Assembly: GCF_034057115.1 (NCBI RefSeq)
Contig: NZ_CP139195.1
Location: 2,418,001-2,482,000 of the forward strand
Length of the DNA: 64,000 nt
From: Pseudomonas sp. AN-1
GTDB lineage: Bacteria; Pseudomonadota; Gammaproteobacteria; Pseudomonadales; Pseudomonadaceae
Direction of reading: 5' to 3'
Shown here: positions 28,755 through 39,451 of the stretch, one piece after another
Numbering within the stretch: position 1 is the first letter of the stretch
How the letters are laid out: every line of letters starts with the position of its first letter
The notes under the pieces: model-generated
The model's database searches: none
Told to the model about the DNA's origin: nothing
The model's input: the letters and a program-made list of their open reading frames with translations, nothing else
Program-made: the position numbers and the translations under genes

Positions 28755-29542
28755 CCGCCTACCTGGAATGCCTGCGCGGCATCGTGCTGCGCGAATGGCT
28801 GCGCTTCGTCCAGCAGCGCTCGCGCTTTCTCAGCGCGCTGGTGCGCCCGCTGCTCTGGCTGCTGGTGTTCGCCGCCGGCTTCCGCGCCGCGCTGGGCATC
28901 TCGATCATCGAGCCCTACGACACCTACATCACCTACGAGACCTACATCGTCCCGGGGCTGGCCTGCATGATCCTGCTGTTCAACGGCATGCAGGGCTCGC
29001 TGTCGATGGTCTACGACCGCGAGATGGGCAGCATGCGCGTGCTGCTGATGAGCCCGCTGCCGCGCCCCTTCCTGCTCGCCGCCAAACTGCTGGCCACCAG
29101 CCTGCTGTCGCTCTTGCAGGTCTACGCCTTCCTCGCCATCGCCTGGCTGTACGGCGTGCAGCCGCCGGCCTGGGGACTGCTCTGCGCGCTGCCGGCGCTG
29201 CTGCTCGCCGCGCTGATGCTCGCCGCGCTGGGCCTCTTGCTGTCCAACGGCATCCGCCAGCTGGAGAACTTCGCCGGGGTGATGAACTTCGTGATCTTCC
29301 CGCTGTTCTTCCTGTCCTCGGCGCTCTACCCGCTGTGGAAGATGCGCGAGGCCAGCGAATGGCTGTACTGGCTGTGCGCGCTCAACCCGTTCAGCCACGC
29401 GGTGGAGCTGGTGCGCTTCGCCCTCTACCAGCGCCTGAGCGTCACCGCCCTGCTGGTCTGCCTGGGCGTCACCGCGCTGTGCAGCCTGCTCGCCGTGCTG
29501 ACCTTCAACCCGCAGCACGCGGCGCTGCGGCGCAACGCCTGA
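28751..29542 (+). CDS. ABC-2 type permease, PedC-like
   Basis: 263 residues with six membrane segments and the ABC-2 pattern. The DREMGSMRVLLMSPLPRPFLL cytoplasmic loop and the NFVIFPLFFLSSALYPL signature are present. It overlaps the ATPase gene at ATGA, so the two are translationally coupled. Part of an alcohol-associated exporter; the direction of transport is inferred from the ABC-2 family. Confidence 0.9.
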
Positions 29543-29552
29543 CCCCGCGCCC

Positions 29553-29675
29553 TCAGCACGCGCCCAGCCCCTGCATCAGCAGCGCCAGCCCGCCCTGCTG
29601 CCAGCCCCACCAGGCCAGGGCGAGCAGCGCCGCCAGCAGCAGGCCGCCGGCCAGCCAGGGCAGCGCGCGGCGCAT
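29553..29675 (-). CDS. 40-residue membrane protein coupled to MFS gene
   Basis: A single hydrophobic segment (LAGGLLLAALLALAWWGW) between a basic start MRRALPW and a short tail ending GLGAC. Its ATG shares one base with the stop of the MFS gene (TGATG), a strong sign of translational coupling. Not recognised as a known family; it may be a small subunit or modulator of the transporter. It is convergent with the ABC permease, with only 10 bases between stops. Confidence 0.65.
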   Translation of the reverse strand: MRRALPWLAGGLLLAALLALAWWGWQQGGLALLMQGLGAC

Positions 29676-30880
29676 CAGGCGGTCTCCGCCTGCAGCCGCG
29701 CCACCGGCTGCTCGCGCACCGGCCAGTTGAGCAGCGCGGCCATCAGGCTGAGACCGATGCAGATCTGCCAGACCAGCTGGTAGCTGCCGGTGCGGTCGAA
29801 CAGGTAGCCGCCCAGCCAGCCGCCGAGGAAGGAGCCGAGCTGGTGGAACAGGAAGACGATGCCGCCGAGCATCGACAGGTTGCGCACACCGAACAGGGTC
29901 GCCACCGTGCCGTTGGTCAGCGGCACCGTCGACAGCCACAGGAAGCCCATGGCCATGCCGAAGGCATAGGCCGTCCACTCCGACAGCGGCGCCCACAGGA
30001 AGGCGACGATCACCACCCCGCGGATCAGGTACAGCGCGGCGAGCAGCTTCGGTTTCGCGTAGCAGCTGCCCAACCAGCCGGCGGTGTAGGTGCCGAACAC
30101 GTTGAACAGGCCGACCAGCGCCAGCACCGTGGTGCCGACCTGCGCCGGCAGGTGCTGGTCGACCAGATAGGCCGGCAGGTGCACGCCGATGAACACCACC
30201 TGGAAGCCGCAGACGAAGAAGCCCAGTGCCAGCAGCCAGAAGCCGGAATGCCCGGCCGCCTCGCGCAAGGCCTCGCCGAGGGTCTGCACCGGGCCGTGCG
30301 CGACGGCCTGCGCCGGCGCGCGCAGCAGGCTCGCCAGCGGCAGGATCAGGGCGATCAGCGCGGCCAGCGCCAGCAGCGCTCCCGACCAGCCGAGCCAGGA
30401 AATCAGCCCGAGGCTGCCCGGCAGCATGACGAACTGGCCGAACGAGCCGGCCGCGGCGGCGACGCCCATGGCCATGCTGCGCTTCTCCACCGGCGCGGCC
30501 TGGCCGACGGCGCCGAGCAGCACCGAGAACGAGGTGCCGGACAGCCCGAGGCCGATCAGCAGGCCGGCGCTCAGCGACAGCGAGGCCGGCGAGTCGCTGA
30601 AGGCCATCAGCGCCAGGCCGGCGACGTAGAGCACGCCGCCGATCAGCACGGTGCGCCTGACCCCGAAGCGGTCGGCGAAGGCGCCGGTGAACGGCTGGAT
30701 CAGGCCCCAGATCAGGTTCTGCAGGGCGATGGCGAAGGCGAACACCTCGCGGCCCCAGCCGAACTCGGCGCTCATCGGCGGCAGGAACAGGCCGAAGCCG
30801 TGGCGCACGCCCAGCGACAGGGCGAGGATCAGCGAACTGCCCAGCAGCATCCAGCCGCAGTGGCGCCAAAGCGAGGTCAT
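29675..30880 (-). CDS. MFS transporter
   Basis: 401 residues, 12 predicted membrane segments. The MFS loop signature GAFADRFGVRRTVLIGG is present after segment 2, with a second copy, LGGYLFDRTGSYQ, in the C-terminal half. It resembles the MFS proteins next to ercS in P. aeruginosa, but the substrate is unknown. GGAG precedes the ATG. It may carry an organic acid made by alcohol oxidation, which is a guess from position only. Followed by the coupled 40-residue protein. Confidence 0.85.
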   Translation of the reverse strand: MTSLWRHCGWMLLGSSLILALSLGVRHGFGLFLPPMSAEFGWGREVFAFAIALQNLIWGLIQPFTGAFADRFGVRRTVLIGGVLYVAGLALMAFSDSPASLSLSAGLLIGLGLSGTSFSVLLGAVGQAAPVEKRSMAMGVAAAAGSFGQFVMLPGSLGLISWLGWSGALLALAALIALILPLASLLRAPAQAVAHGPVQTLGEALREAAGHSGFWLLALGFFVCGFQVVFIGVHLPAYLVDQHLPAQVGTTVLALVGLFNVFGTYTAGWLGSCYAKPKLLAALYLIRGVVIVAFLWAPLSEWTAYAFGMAMGFLWLSTVPLTNGTVATLFGVRNLSMLGGIVFLFHQLGSFLGGWLGGYLFDRTGSYQLVWQICIGLSLMAALLNWPVREQPVARLQAETA

Positions 30881-30993
30881 GGGGGTCTCCAGCAGGCAAA
30901 AGACGAGGATAACACTCGGATATGCCTGGCGGACCGTCCGGCGCCACCCATCGGTTACACTGACGCATCCGAATTTCCCGCCACGAGACCGCC

Positions 30994-32001
30994 ATGCCGA
31001 TCCGTCACGCCATCGTCCACCTGATCGACAAGAAGCCCGACGGCAACCCCGCCACGCTGCACGCCCGCGACAGCGAGCTGGGCGAATCGCAGGCCATCGA
31101 CAACCTGCTGGCCGACCTCAACGACAGCTACAACGCCAAGCCCAACAAGGTCTGGGGCCTGTTCCACGAGGAGTCCGGCGCCTACCCGTTCAGCGGCTGG
31201 CTGGCCGACTACCTCGACGGCGGCCGCGACTTCGTCGCCTTCAGCCGCCAGGCGGTCGAGCACCTCAAGCAGCTGATGGAAGAGTCCAACCTGTCCACTG
31301 GCGGCCACGTGCTGCTGGCCCACTACCAGCAGGGCATGACCGACTACCTGGCCATCGCCCTGCTGCACCACAGCGAGGGCGTGGCGGTCACCGACAGCCT
31401 CGAGGTCACCCCGTCGAGGCATCTGGACCTCGGCCAGCTGCATCTGGCCGCGCGCATCAACCTCTCCGAGTGGCGCAACAACAAGACCTCCCGGCAGTAC
31501 ATCTCCTTCATCAAGGGCAAGGGCGGCAAGAAGGTCTCCGAGTACTTCCGCGAGTTCATCGGCTGCCAGGAGGGCGTCGACGCGCCGAGCGAGACGCGCA
31601 CCCTGCTCAAGGCGTTCAGCGACTTCGTCGAGAGCGAGGACCTGGCCGAGGAGCAGGCCCGCGAGAAGACCGAGGCGCTGGTCGACTACGCCAGCAGCCA
31701 GGCCCGGCGCGGCGAGCCGATCGCCCTCGAGGAGCTGTCCGAGCTGATCGACGAGGAGCACCCGCGCGCCTTCTTCGAGCACATCCGCAACCAGGACTAC
31801 GGCCTGGCCCCGGAGATCCCGGCGGACAAGCGCACCCTCAACCAGTTCCGCCGCTTCACCGGCCGCGCCGAGGGCCTGTCGATCAGCTTCGAGGCGCACC
31901 TGCTGGGTTCGCAGATCGAGTACGACGAGAGCAGCGACACCCTGATCATCCGCCAGCTGCCGAGCAAGCTGAAGGACCAGCTCAAGCGGCGCAAGGACTG
32001 A
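30994..32001 (+). CDS. Nucleoid-associated protein YejK/NdpA
   Basis: 335 residues of the NA37 family, the usual length for pseudomonad homologues. It binds DNA and is part of the nucleoid. Conserved stretches include [12 protein letters not shown] at the start, [11 protein letters not shown] and [21 protein letters not shown] in the centre. The end ([11 protein letters not shown]) is basic. Start ATG at 30994 after a 113-base gap that could hold its promoter. Five bases separate it from the downstream kinase gene. Confidence 0.93.
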   Translation: MPIRHAIVHLIDKKPDGNPATLHARDSELGESQAIDNLLADLNDSYNAKPNKVWGLFHEESGAYPFSGWLADYLDGGRDFVAFSRQAVEHLKQLMEESNLSTGGHVLLAHYQQGMTDYLAIALLHHSEGVAVTDSLEVTPSRHLDLGQLHLAARINLSEWRNNKTSRQYISFIKGKGGKKVSEYFREFIGCQEGVDAPSETRTLLKAFSDFVESEDLAEEQAREKTEALVDYASSQARRGEPIALEELSELIDEEHPRAFFEHIRNQDYGLAPEIPADKRTLNQFRRFTGRAEGLSISFEAHLLGSQIEYDESSDTLIIRQLPSKLKDQLKRRKD

Positions 32002-32006
32002 ACGCC

Positions 32007-32825
32007 ATGCCGCGCCTGCCCGACAGCCTGCTCGACGCCTGCCTGGGCGACCCGCACGCGGCGGCGCCCGTCGACGCCGAGCGGCTGTGCGGCCTCGACC
32101 GCGACGGCGCGCGGGTACGACTGGAGACGCTCAGGCCGTGGCTGGCCGAGCAGCAGACGCTGCTGCGCGCGCGCCGCCAGGAGGCGCTGCTGGTCTGGCT
32201 GCAGGGCCCCGACTGCGCCGGCAAGGACGGCGCCATCCGCCAGGTGTTCGCCGGCCTCGGCCCGCAGGGGCTCGCCGTGCACGGCTTCCGTCAGCCGACG
32301 GCGGCCGAGCGCGCCGAGGGTTTCCTCGAACGCTACCGGCGCTGCCTGCCGGCGCCGGGCGAGGTCGTGCTGTTCAACCGCAGCCCCTACGAGGGCGTGG
32401 CCTGCGACCTGTTCGACGGCTTCATCGCCGCCGCGGACATCCCCGCGCGGCTGGCGCAGCTGGCCGCCTTCGAGGACGAGCTGGCCGGGCGCGGCATCCG
32501 CCTGCTCAAGGTCTACCTGCAGATCTCCCGCGTCGAGCAGAAGGCGCGCCTGCGCAAGCGCCTGCTCGACCCGCGCAAGCACTGGAAGGTCGGCGCCGAA
32601 GACCTCGAGGCGCACCGCCAGTTCGATCGGCGCGAGGCGCACTGGGCCGCCATCCTCGCTGCCAGCCACCGCCCGCAGGCGCCCTGGCGGCTGATCCCGG
32701 CCAACCACAAGTGGCTGCGCGACCTGCTGCTGGCCAGCCTGGTTGCCCGCGAGTTCGAGCGCCTCGACCAGCACTGGCCGACCCCGCCGCTGCCGTTCGG
32801 CCTCGACGAGCTGGAGCGGGCCTAA
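32007..32825 (+). CDS. PPK2-family polyphosphate kinase
   Basis: 272 residues with a P-loop GPDCAGKDG at 67-75 and the lid-type motif FNRSPYEGV. PPK2 enzymes phosphorylate nucleotides from polyphosphate. Most members have FDRSWYNR; the PYEG form here departs from that and could change nucleotide preference. Five bases after yejK, so co-transcribed. A family C repeat pair follows the stop. Confidence 0.85.
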   Translation: MPRLPDSLLDACLGDPHAAAPVDAERLCGLDRDGARVRLETLRPWLAEQQTLLRARRQEALLVWLQGPDCAGKDGAIRQVFAGLGPQGLAVHGFRQPTAAERAEGFLERYRRCLPAPGEVVLFNRSPYEGVACDLFDGFIAAADIPARLAQLAAFEDELAGRGIRLLKVYLQISRVEQKARLRKRLLDPRKHWKVGAEDLEAHRQFDRREAHWAAILAASHRPQAPWRLIPANHKWLRDLLLASLVAREFERLDQHWPTPPLPFGLDELERA

Positions 32826-32840
32826 GGCAGCCCCCGTCCC

Positions 32841-32961
32841 GTAGGGTGGGTTAGCCGCACCGCGGCGTAACCCACCATCGCGACCACAGGTCGCACTACT
32901 CGAGCCTGCCAGCCCTGCGGACTGGTTGGTGGGTTACGGCCTGCGGCCTGCCCCACCCTAC
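32841..32961. repeat. Family C palindromic repeats (GGTGGGTTA type)
   Basis: 32841-32877 (GTAGGGTGGGTTAGCCGC...GCGTAACCCACCA) and 32928-32961, roughly inverted. Related to 50969-51000. The right copy ends inside the stop codon of the GIY-YIG gene. Confidence 0.75.
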
Positions 32962-33236
32962 GAGGGTTCCCCCGCCATCCACTCCGCCACCAGCCGCTCC
33001 TTGGCCGGCTTGGCCAGGCGCTTGATCGCCCGTTCGCGCGACAGCGCCGCGCCCTTGCCGGCGCAGGCCTCGACGTAGACCAGCGCCTGCGCCGGGCTGC
33101 TGTGGAAGAAGCGCGCGCCCTTGCCGCTGCGGTGCGCGGCGAAGCGCCGCTGCGGGTCGTCGCTGACCCCGCAGTACAGCGCACCGTTCTCGGCGCGCAC
33201 CAGATAGACGAACCACGGCTTGTCGGCGACCGTCAT
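32958..33236 (-). CDS. GIY-YIG domain protein
   Basis: 92 residues: the VYLVR...[16 protein letters not shown] pattern of the single-domain GIY-YIG family (YhbQ/UPF0213-like), with conserved Arg and a Glu near the end. These are small, possibly DNA-acting proteins whose cell role is unclear. The ATG at 33236 gives the family N-terminus; a longer frame to 33362 is rejected. The stop TAG is the first part of a family C repeat unit, so the repeat defines the C-terminus. Confidence 0.85.
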   Translation of the reverse strand: MTVADKPWFVYLVRAENGALYCGVSDDPQRRFAAHRSGKGARFFHSSPAQALVYVEACAGKGAALSRERAIKRLAKPAKERLVAEWMAGEPS

Positions 33237-33271
33237 CGCGCCACTCCCGGCAGGAAAAGCCGCGATTATAG

Positions 33272-34048
<777 letters not shown>

Positions 34049-34145
34049 GTCCGGCGGGCCTGGCGCCGCCGCCACGCGGCTTCGCCAGGCCCCGATCTTG
34101 CTTTACACTGCAGTCTGTATCTATCTCATGCAGATCGAGATCACC

Positions 34146-35654
<1,509 letters not shown>

Positions 35655-35706
35655 CCACCCGCGCCCCTCGCTCCGGGGGGCGCCCGTTTCCCCGTTTCCC
35701 GCCGCC

Positions 35707-36543
35707 ATGCTCCGACCGTACGCCCTGCTGTCCGCCCTGCTCCTCGCCCTGTCCGCGCCCGTGGCGCTGGCCGAGGGTTTCCTGTCGCGCCTGCTCGACA
35801 AGCCGGTGCCCGGCGGCGTGGCGGTGGTCGACCTGGGCGACGGCCCGGCGCGGCCGGGCGCCCGCTACCAGGGCAAGCCGGTGCTGGTGGTGCGCGAGGA
35901 CGGCAGGCGCTGGCTCGCCGTGGTCGGCGTGCCGCTGAGCGTCCAGTCGGGGCCGCAGCGCATCGACGTGGACGACGGCCGCCGCCTGGGCTTCACCGTC
36001 GGCGCCCGCGACTACAAGCAGCAGCACATCACCCTGAAGAACAAGGAACAGGTCAACCCGAGCCCCGCCAGCCTCAGGCGCATCGAGCGCGAGCTGGCCG
36101 AGCAGACCGACGCCTATCGCCAGTTCAGCCCGCGCCAGCCGAGCAACCTGCTGTTCGACAAGCCGGTCGCCGGGCCGCTGTCCAGCCCGTTCGGCCTGCG
36201 CCGCTTCTTCAACGGCGAGGAGCGCAACCCGCACTCGGGCCTCGACTTCGCCGTGCCGGCCGGCACCCCGGTGAAGGCGCCGGCGGCCGGCAGGGTGATC
36301 CTGGTCGGCGACTACTTCTTCAACGGCCGCACCGTGTTCGTCGACCACGGCCAGGGCCTGATCAGCATGTTCTGCCATCTGTCACGGATCGATGTCAGAG
36401 TCGGCGACGAACTGGCGCGCGGCGCCGTGCTCGGCAAGGTCGGCGCCACCGGCCGCGCCACCGGAGCGCACCTGCACTGGAACGTCAGCCTCAACGATGC
36501 CCGGGTCGACCCGAGCATCTTCATCGGTGCCTTCCGCCCCTGA
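35707..36543 (+). CDS. M23-family peptidase (LytM/LasM-like)
   Basis: 278 residues: signal peptide of about 22 residues (VALA), an N-terminal beta domain, then the LytM metallopeptidase with zinc ligands HSGLDFAVP (HxxxD) and HLHWN (HxH). It would cut peptide cross-links of peptidoglycan in the periplasm. The gene resembles PA3787, which sits in the same neighbourhood of P. aeruginosa, near oprC and leuA. Start ATG at 35707, about 50 bases after rhlB. Followed by the two mechanosensitive channel genes. Confidence 0.9.
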   Translation: MLRPYALLSALLLALSAPVALAEGFLSRLLDKPVPGGVAVVDLGDGPARPGARYQGKPVLVVREDGRRWLAVVGVPLSVQSGPQRIDVDDGRRLGFTVGARDYKQQHITLKNKEQVNPSPASLRRIERELAEQTDAYRQFSPRQPSNLLFDKPVAGPLSSPFGLRRFFNGEERNPHSGLDFAVPAGTPVKAPAAGRVILVGDYFFNGRTVFVDHGQGLISMFCHLSRIDVRVGDELARGAVLGKVGATGRATGAHLHWNVSLNDARVDPSIFIGAFRP

Positions 36544-36666
36544 GGCGGATGTTCTCGATCGGCGGGCCCGCCCCGCCATCCGGGCCGCGCCGCACCCGCA
36601 GCCCCCTGCCCGAGAGGCACTCACCGGGAGCCCGAGCGCTCCCCCGCTCGCGACAAGGAGAAGCCC

Positions 36667-37938
36667 ATGCCCAGCGAACTCACCCCAACCCTCGACTGGC
36701 TGCAGGCGCAGCCGCAGCTGTTCGCCGCCGTCTGCGTGGCCCTGCTGGCCAGCGTCGCCTGGCTGGCCAACTGGATCGTCAAGCGCCTGCTGGTACGCGG
36801 CATCCACCGCGCCCTCGGCGCCACCGCCATCGGCCGGCACATCGTCACCGGCGAGCAGAGCATTGTCCGCCGCCTGTCCAACATCGTCCCGTCGCTGGTG
36901 CTGTCCAGCGGCATCAAGCTGATCCCGCACCTGCCGCAGGCCGCGGTGACCGTGGTGGAGAACGTCTGCCAGGCGTTCGTCGTGCTGACCGTGGCGCTGG
37001 CCATCGGCGGGCTGCTCAAGGTCGCCAACGCGCTCTACCAGCAGCGCCCGGACGCCCATCTCAAGCCGATCAAGGGCTACCTGCAGGTGGTGCAGATCGT
37101 CGTCTACGCCATCGCCAGCATCCTGATCGTCGCCAGCCTGATCGACCGCTCGCCGCTGATCCTGCTCTCCGGCCTCGGCGCCATGGCCGCGGTGCTGATG
37201 CTGATCTTCCAGGACACCCTGCTGTCGCTGGTGGCCAGCGTGCAGATCAGCTCCAGCGACATCGTCCGGGTCGGCGACTGGGTGGAGATGCCGGCGCTGA
37301 ACGCCGACGGCGACGTGATCGACATCGCCCTGCACACCGTGAAAGTGCAGAACTGGGACAAGACCATCACCTGCATCCCGACCAAGCGCTTCATCAGCGA
37401 CCCGTTCAAGAACTGGCGCGGCATGCAGGAATCGGGCGGCCGGCGGATCATGCGCAACCTGTGCCTGGACCAGAACAGCGTGCGCTTCCTGGACAGCGAG
37501 GAAATCGCCCGGCTCGGCCGCTTCGCCCTGCTGCACGACTATCTGGAGCACAAGCAGGACGAGCTGGGCGAATGGAACCGTCGCCTCGGCGAGAAGGGCC
37601 TGGCGCCGCTCAACCAGCGCCGGCTGACCAACCTCGGCACCTTCCGCGTCTACGTGGAGAGCTACCTGCGCCACAACCCGCGCATCCGCCAGGACATGAC
37701 CCTGCTGGTGCGCCAGCTCGCCCCCGGCGCCGACGGCCTGCCGCTGCAGCTCTACTGCTTCACCGCGACCACCGCCTGGGCCGAGTACGAGGCCATCCAG
37801 GCCGACCTGTTCGACCACCTGCTGGCGATCCTCCCGGAGTTCGGCCTGCGCGTGTTCCAGCACCCCAGCGGCGCCGATATGCGCGAGTGGCGCGCGCCGG
37901 CCGTGGAGCCACGCGAGCGCCAGACCGCGCACGCCTGA
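36667..37938 (+). CDS. YbdG-type mechanosensitive channel, copy 1
   Basis: 423 residues of the MscS superfamily, most like E. coli YbdG (MscM). Five predicted membrane segments are followed by the cytoplasmic beta domain (RVGDWVEMPALNADGDVIDIALHTVKVQNWD) and the YbdG-specific C-terminal region (GGRRIMRNLCLDQNSVRFL ... DMTLLVRQLAPG). An inner-membrane channel that opens under osmotic stress. The pore helix has GLGAMAAVLMLIFQDTLLSLVAS. AAGGAG is before the ATG. Confidence 0.92.
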   Translation: MPSELTPTLDWLQAQPQLFAAVCVALLASVAWLANWIVKRLLVRGIHRALGATAIGRHIVTGEQSIVRRLSNIVPSLVLSSGIKLIPHLPQAAVTVVENVCQAFVVLTVALAIGGLLKVANALYQQRPDAHLKPIKGYLQVVQIVVYAIASILIVASLIDRSPLILLSGLGAMAAVLMLIFQDTLLSLVASVQISSSDIVRVGDWVEMPALNADGDVIDIALHTVKVQNWDKTITCIPTKRFISDPFKNWRGMQESGGRRIMRNLCLDQNSVRFLDSEEIARLGRFALLHDYLEHKQDELGEWNRRLGEKGLAPLNQRRLTNLGTFRVYVESYLRHNPRIRQDMTLLVRQLAPGADGLPLQLYCFTATTAWAEYEAIQADLFDHLLAILPEFGLRVFQHPSGADMREWRAPAVEPRERQTAHA

Positions 37939-38071
37939 GCCGCACGGCGAGCCCCGCGCGCGGGGGCCCGCCGATCGACCGCCGCATCTACACTGGAAGA
38001 TCAGCCCGACGCCGCACGCGGCCGCGCCGCCGCGCGCGGCGTCTCCCCGGCCACGCGCCAAGGAGAAGCTC

Positions 38072-39328
38072 ATGCTCGACGCACTCTCCTCCACCCTCGA
38101 CTGGCTGCAGACCCGGCCCTACCTGTTCACCGCGCTGAGCGCCGCCCTGCTGCTGGGCACCGCCTGGCTGGCCAACTGGACCGTCAAGCACCTGCTGGCG
38201 CGCGCCCTGCACCGCACCCTGAGCGCCACGCCACTGGGGCGCCACCTGCCCAGCTACGAGCACAGCGTCGTCCGCCGCCTGTCCAACATCGTGCCGGCGC
38301 TGATCCTCTCCAGCGGGGTGACGCTGATCCCCGGCCTGCACCCGGCGGTGGTGACCGTGGTGGAGAACGTCTGCCGCGCCTTCGTCGTGCTGACCATCGC
38401 CCTGGCCATCGGCGGCGCACTGCGCCAGGCCAACCGTCTCTACGAACAGCGCCCGGACGCCCACCTCAAGCCGATCAAGGGCTACCTGCAGGTGCTGGAG
38501 TTCGCGGTCTACGCCCTCGCGGCCATCCTGATGGTCGCCACGCTGGTCGACCGCTCGCCGCTGATCCTGCTCTCCGGCCTCGGCGCCATGGCGGCGGTGC
38601 TGATGCTGATCTTCCAGCACACCCTGCTCTCCGTGGTGGCCAGCGTGCAGATCTCCTCCAACGACATCCTCCGCGTCGGCGACTGGGTGGAGATGCCGGC
38701 GCTGAATGCCGACGGCGACGTGATCGACATCGCCCTGCACACGGTCAAGGTGCAGAACTGGGACAAGACCATCACCTGCATCCCCACCAAGCGCTTCATC
38801 AGCGACCCGTTCAAGAACTGGCGCGGCATGCACGAGTCGGGCGGGCGGCGGATCAAGCGCAGCCTGTACCTGGACCAGGACAGCGTGCGCTTCATCGACG
38901 CCGCGCAGATCGAGCAATTGCGCCACTTCACCCTGCTGCGCGACTACCTGAGCGGCAAGCGCGCCGAACTGGACGAGTGGAACCGCCAGCTGCTCGTCCA
39001 GGGGGCCGCGCCGCTCAACCAACTGCGCCTGACCAACCTCGGCACCTTCCGCGCCTACGTGGAGAACTACCTGCGCCACGCCCCGTACATCCGCCAGGAC
39101 ATGACCCTGCTGGTGCGCCAGCTCGCCCCCACCGCCACCGGCCTGCCTCTGGAGCTGTACTGCTTCACCGCCACCACCGTGTGGGCCGACTACGAGCGCA
39201 TCCAGGCGGACATCTTCGACCACCTGCTGGCGATCCTCCCGGAGTTCGGCCTGCGCGTGTTCCAGTATCCGAGCGGCGCCGACCTGCGCGAGTGGCGGCT
39301 GCCGGCGGCCGAGCGGCGCGAGCGCTAG
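38072..39328 (+). CDS. YbdG-type mechanosensitive channel, copy 2
   Basis: 418 residues, a tandem paralogue of the gene at 36667. The two proteins share long identical stretches in the beta domain (EMPALNADGDVIDIALHTVK). Over about 37300-37440 and 38690-38830 the DNA is nearly identical, apart from a few third-base changes, but flanks and ends differ. The pattern suggests old duplication with recent gene conversion in the channel core. Pore segment FQHTLLSVVAS differs slightly. AAGGAG precedes the ATG. Confidence 0.92.
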   Translation: MLDALSSTLDWLQTRPYLFTALSAALLLGTAWLANWTVKHLLARALHRTLSATPLGRHLPSYEHSVVRRLSNIVPALILSSGVTLIPGLHPAVVTVVENVCRAFVVLTIALAIGGALRQANRLYEQRPDAHLKPIKGYLQVLEFAVYALAAILMVATLVDRSPLILLSGLGAMAAVLMLIFQHTLLSVVASVQISSNDILRVGDWVEMPALNADGDVIDIALHTVKVQNWDKTITCIPTKRFISDPFKNWRGMHESGGRRIKRSLYLDQDSVRFIDAAQIEQLRHFTLLRDYLSGKRAELDEWNRQLLVQGAAPLNQLRLTNLGTFRAYVENYLRHAPYIRQDMTLLVRQLAPTATGLPLELYCFTATTVWADYERIQADIFDHLLAILPEFGLRVFQYPSGADLREWRLPAAERRER

Positions 39329-39407
39329 GCCGGGCACGCCCGAGGCACGGCCAGACGCCGGCCAGTCGATGGCCGCCCCGCGTCCGGCCGCCGGCGCGGC
39401 ACGGGAT

Positions 39408-39435
39408 GCGTGCCCACGCCGGAGCGCGGGCACGC
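39408..39435. repeat. Family B palindrome between channel and oprC
   Basis: GCGTGCCCACGC-CGGA-GCGCGGGCACGC, 12-bp stem with one mismatch, in the convergent gap. A likely two-way transcript end. Confidence 0.75.
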
Positions 39436-39451
39436 TCAGCCTCCGCCGAGA

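Noticed and set aside
36667-39328. Tandem channel genes as an assembly artefact
   Set aside because: The copies differ in membrane segments, C-termini and flanks, so both are real.
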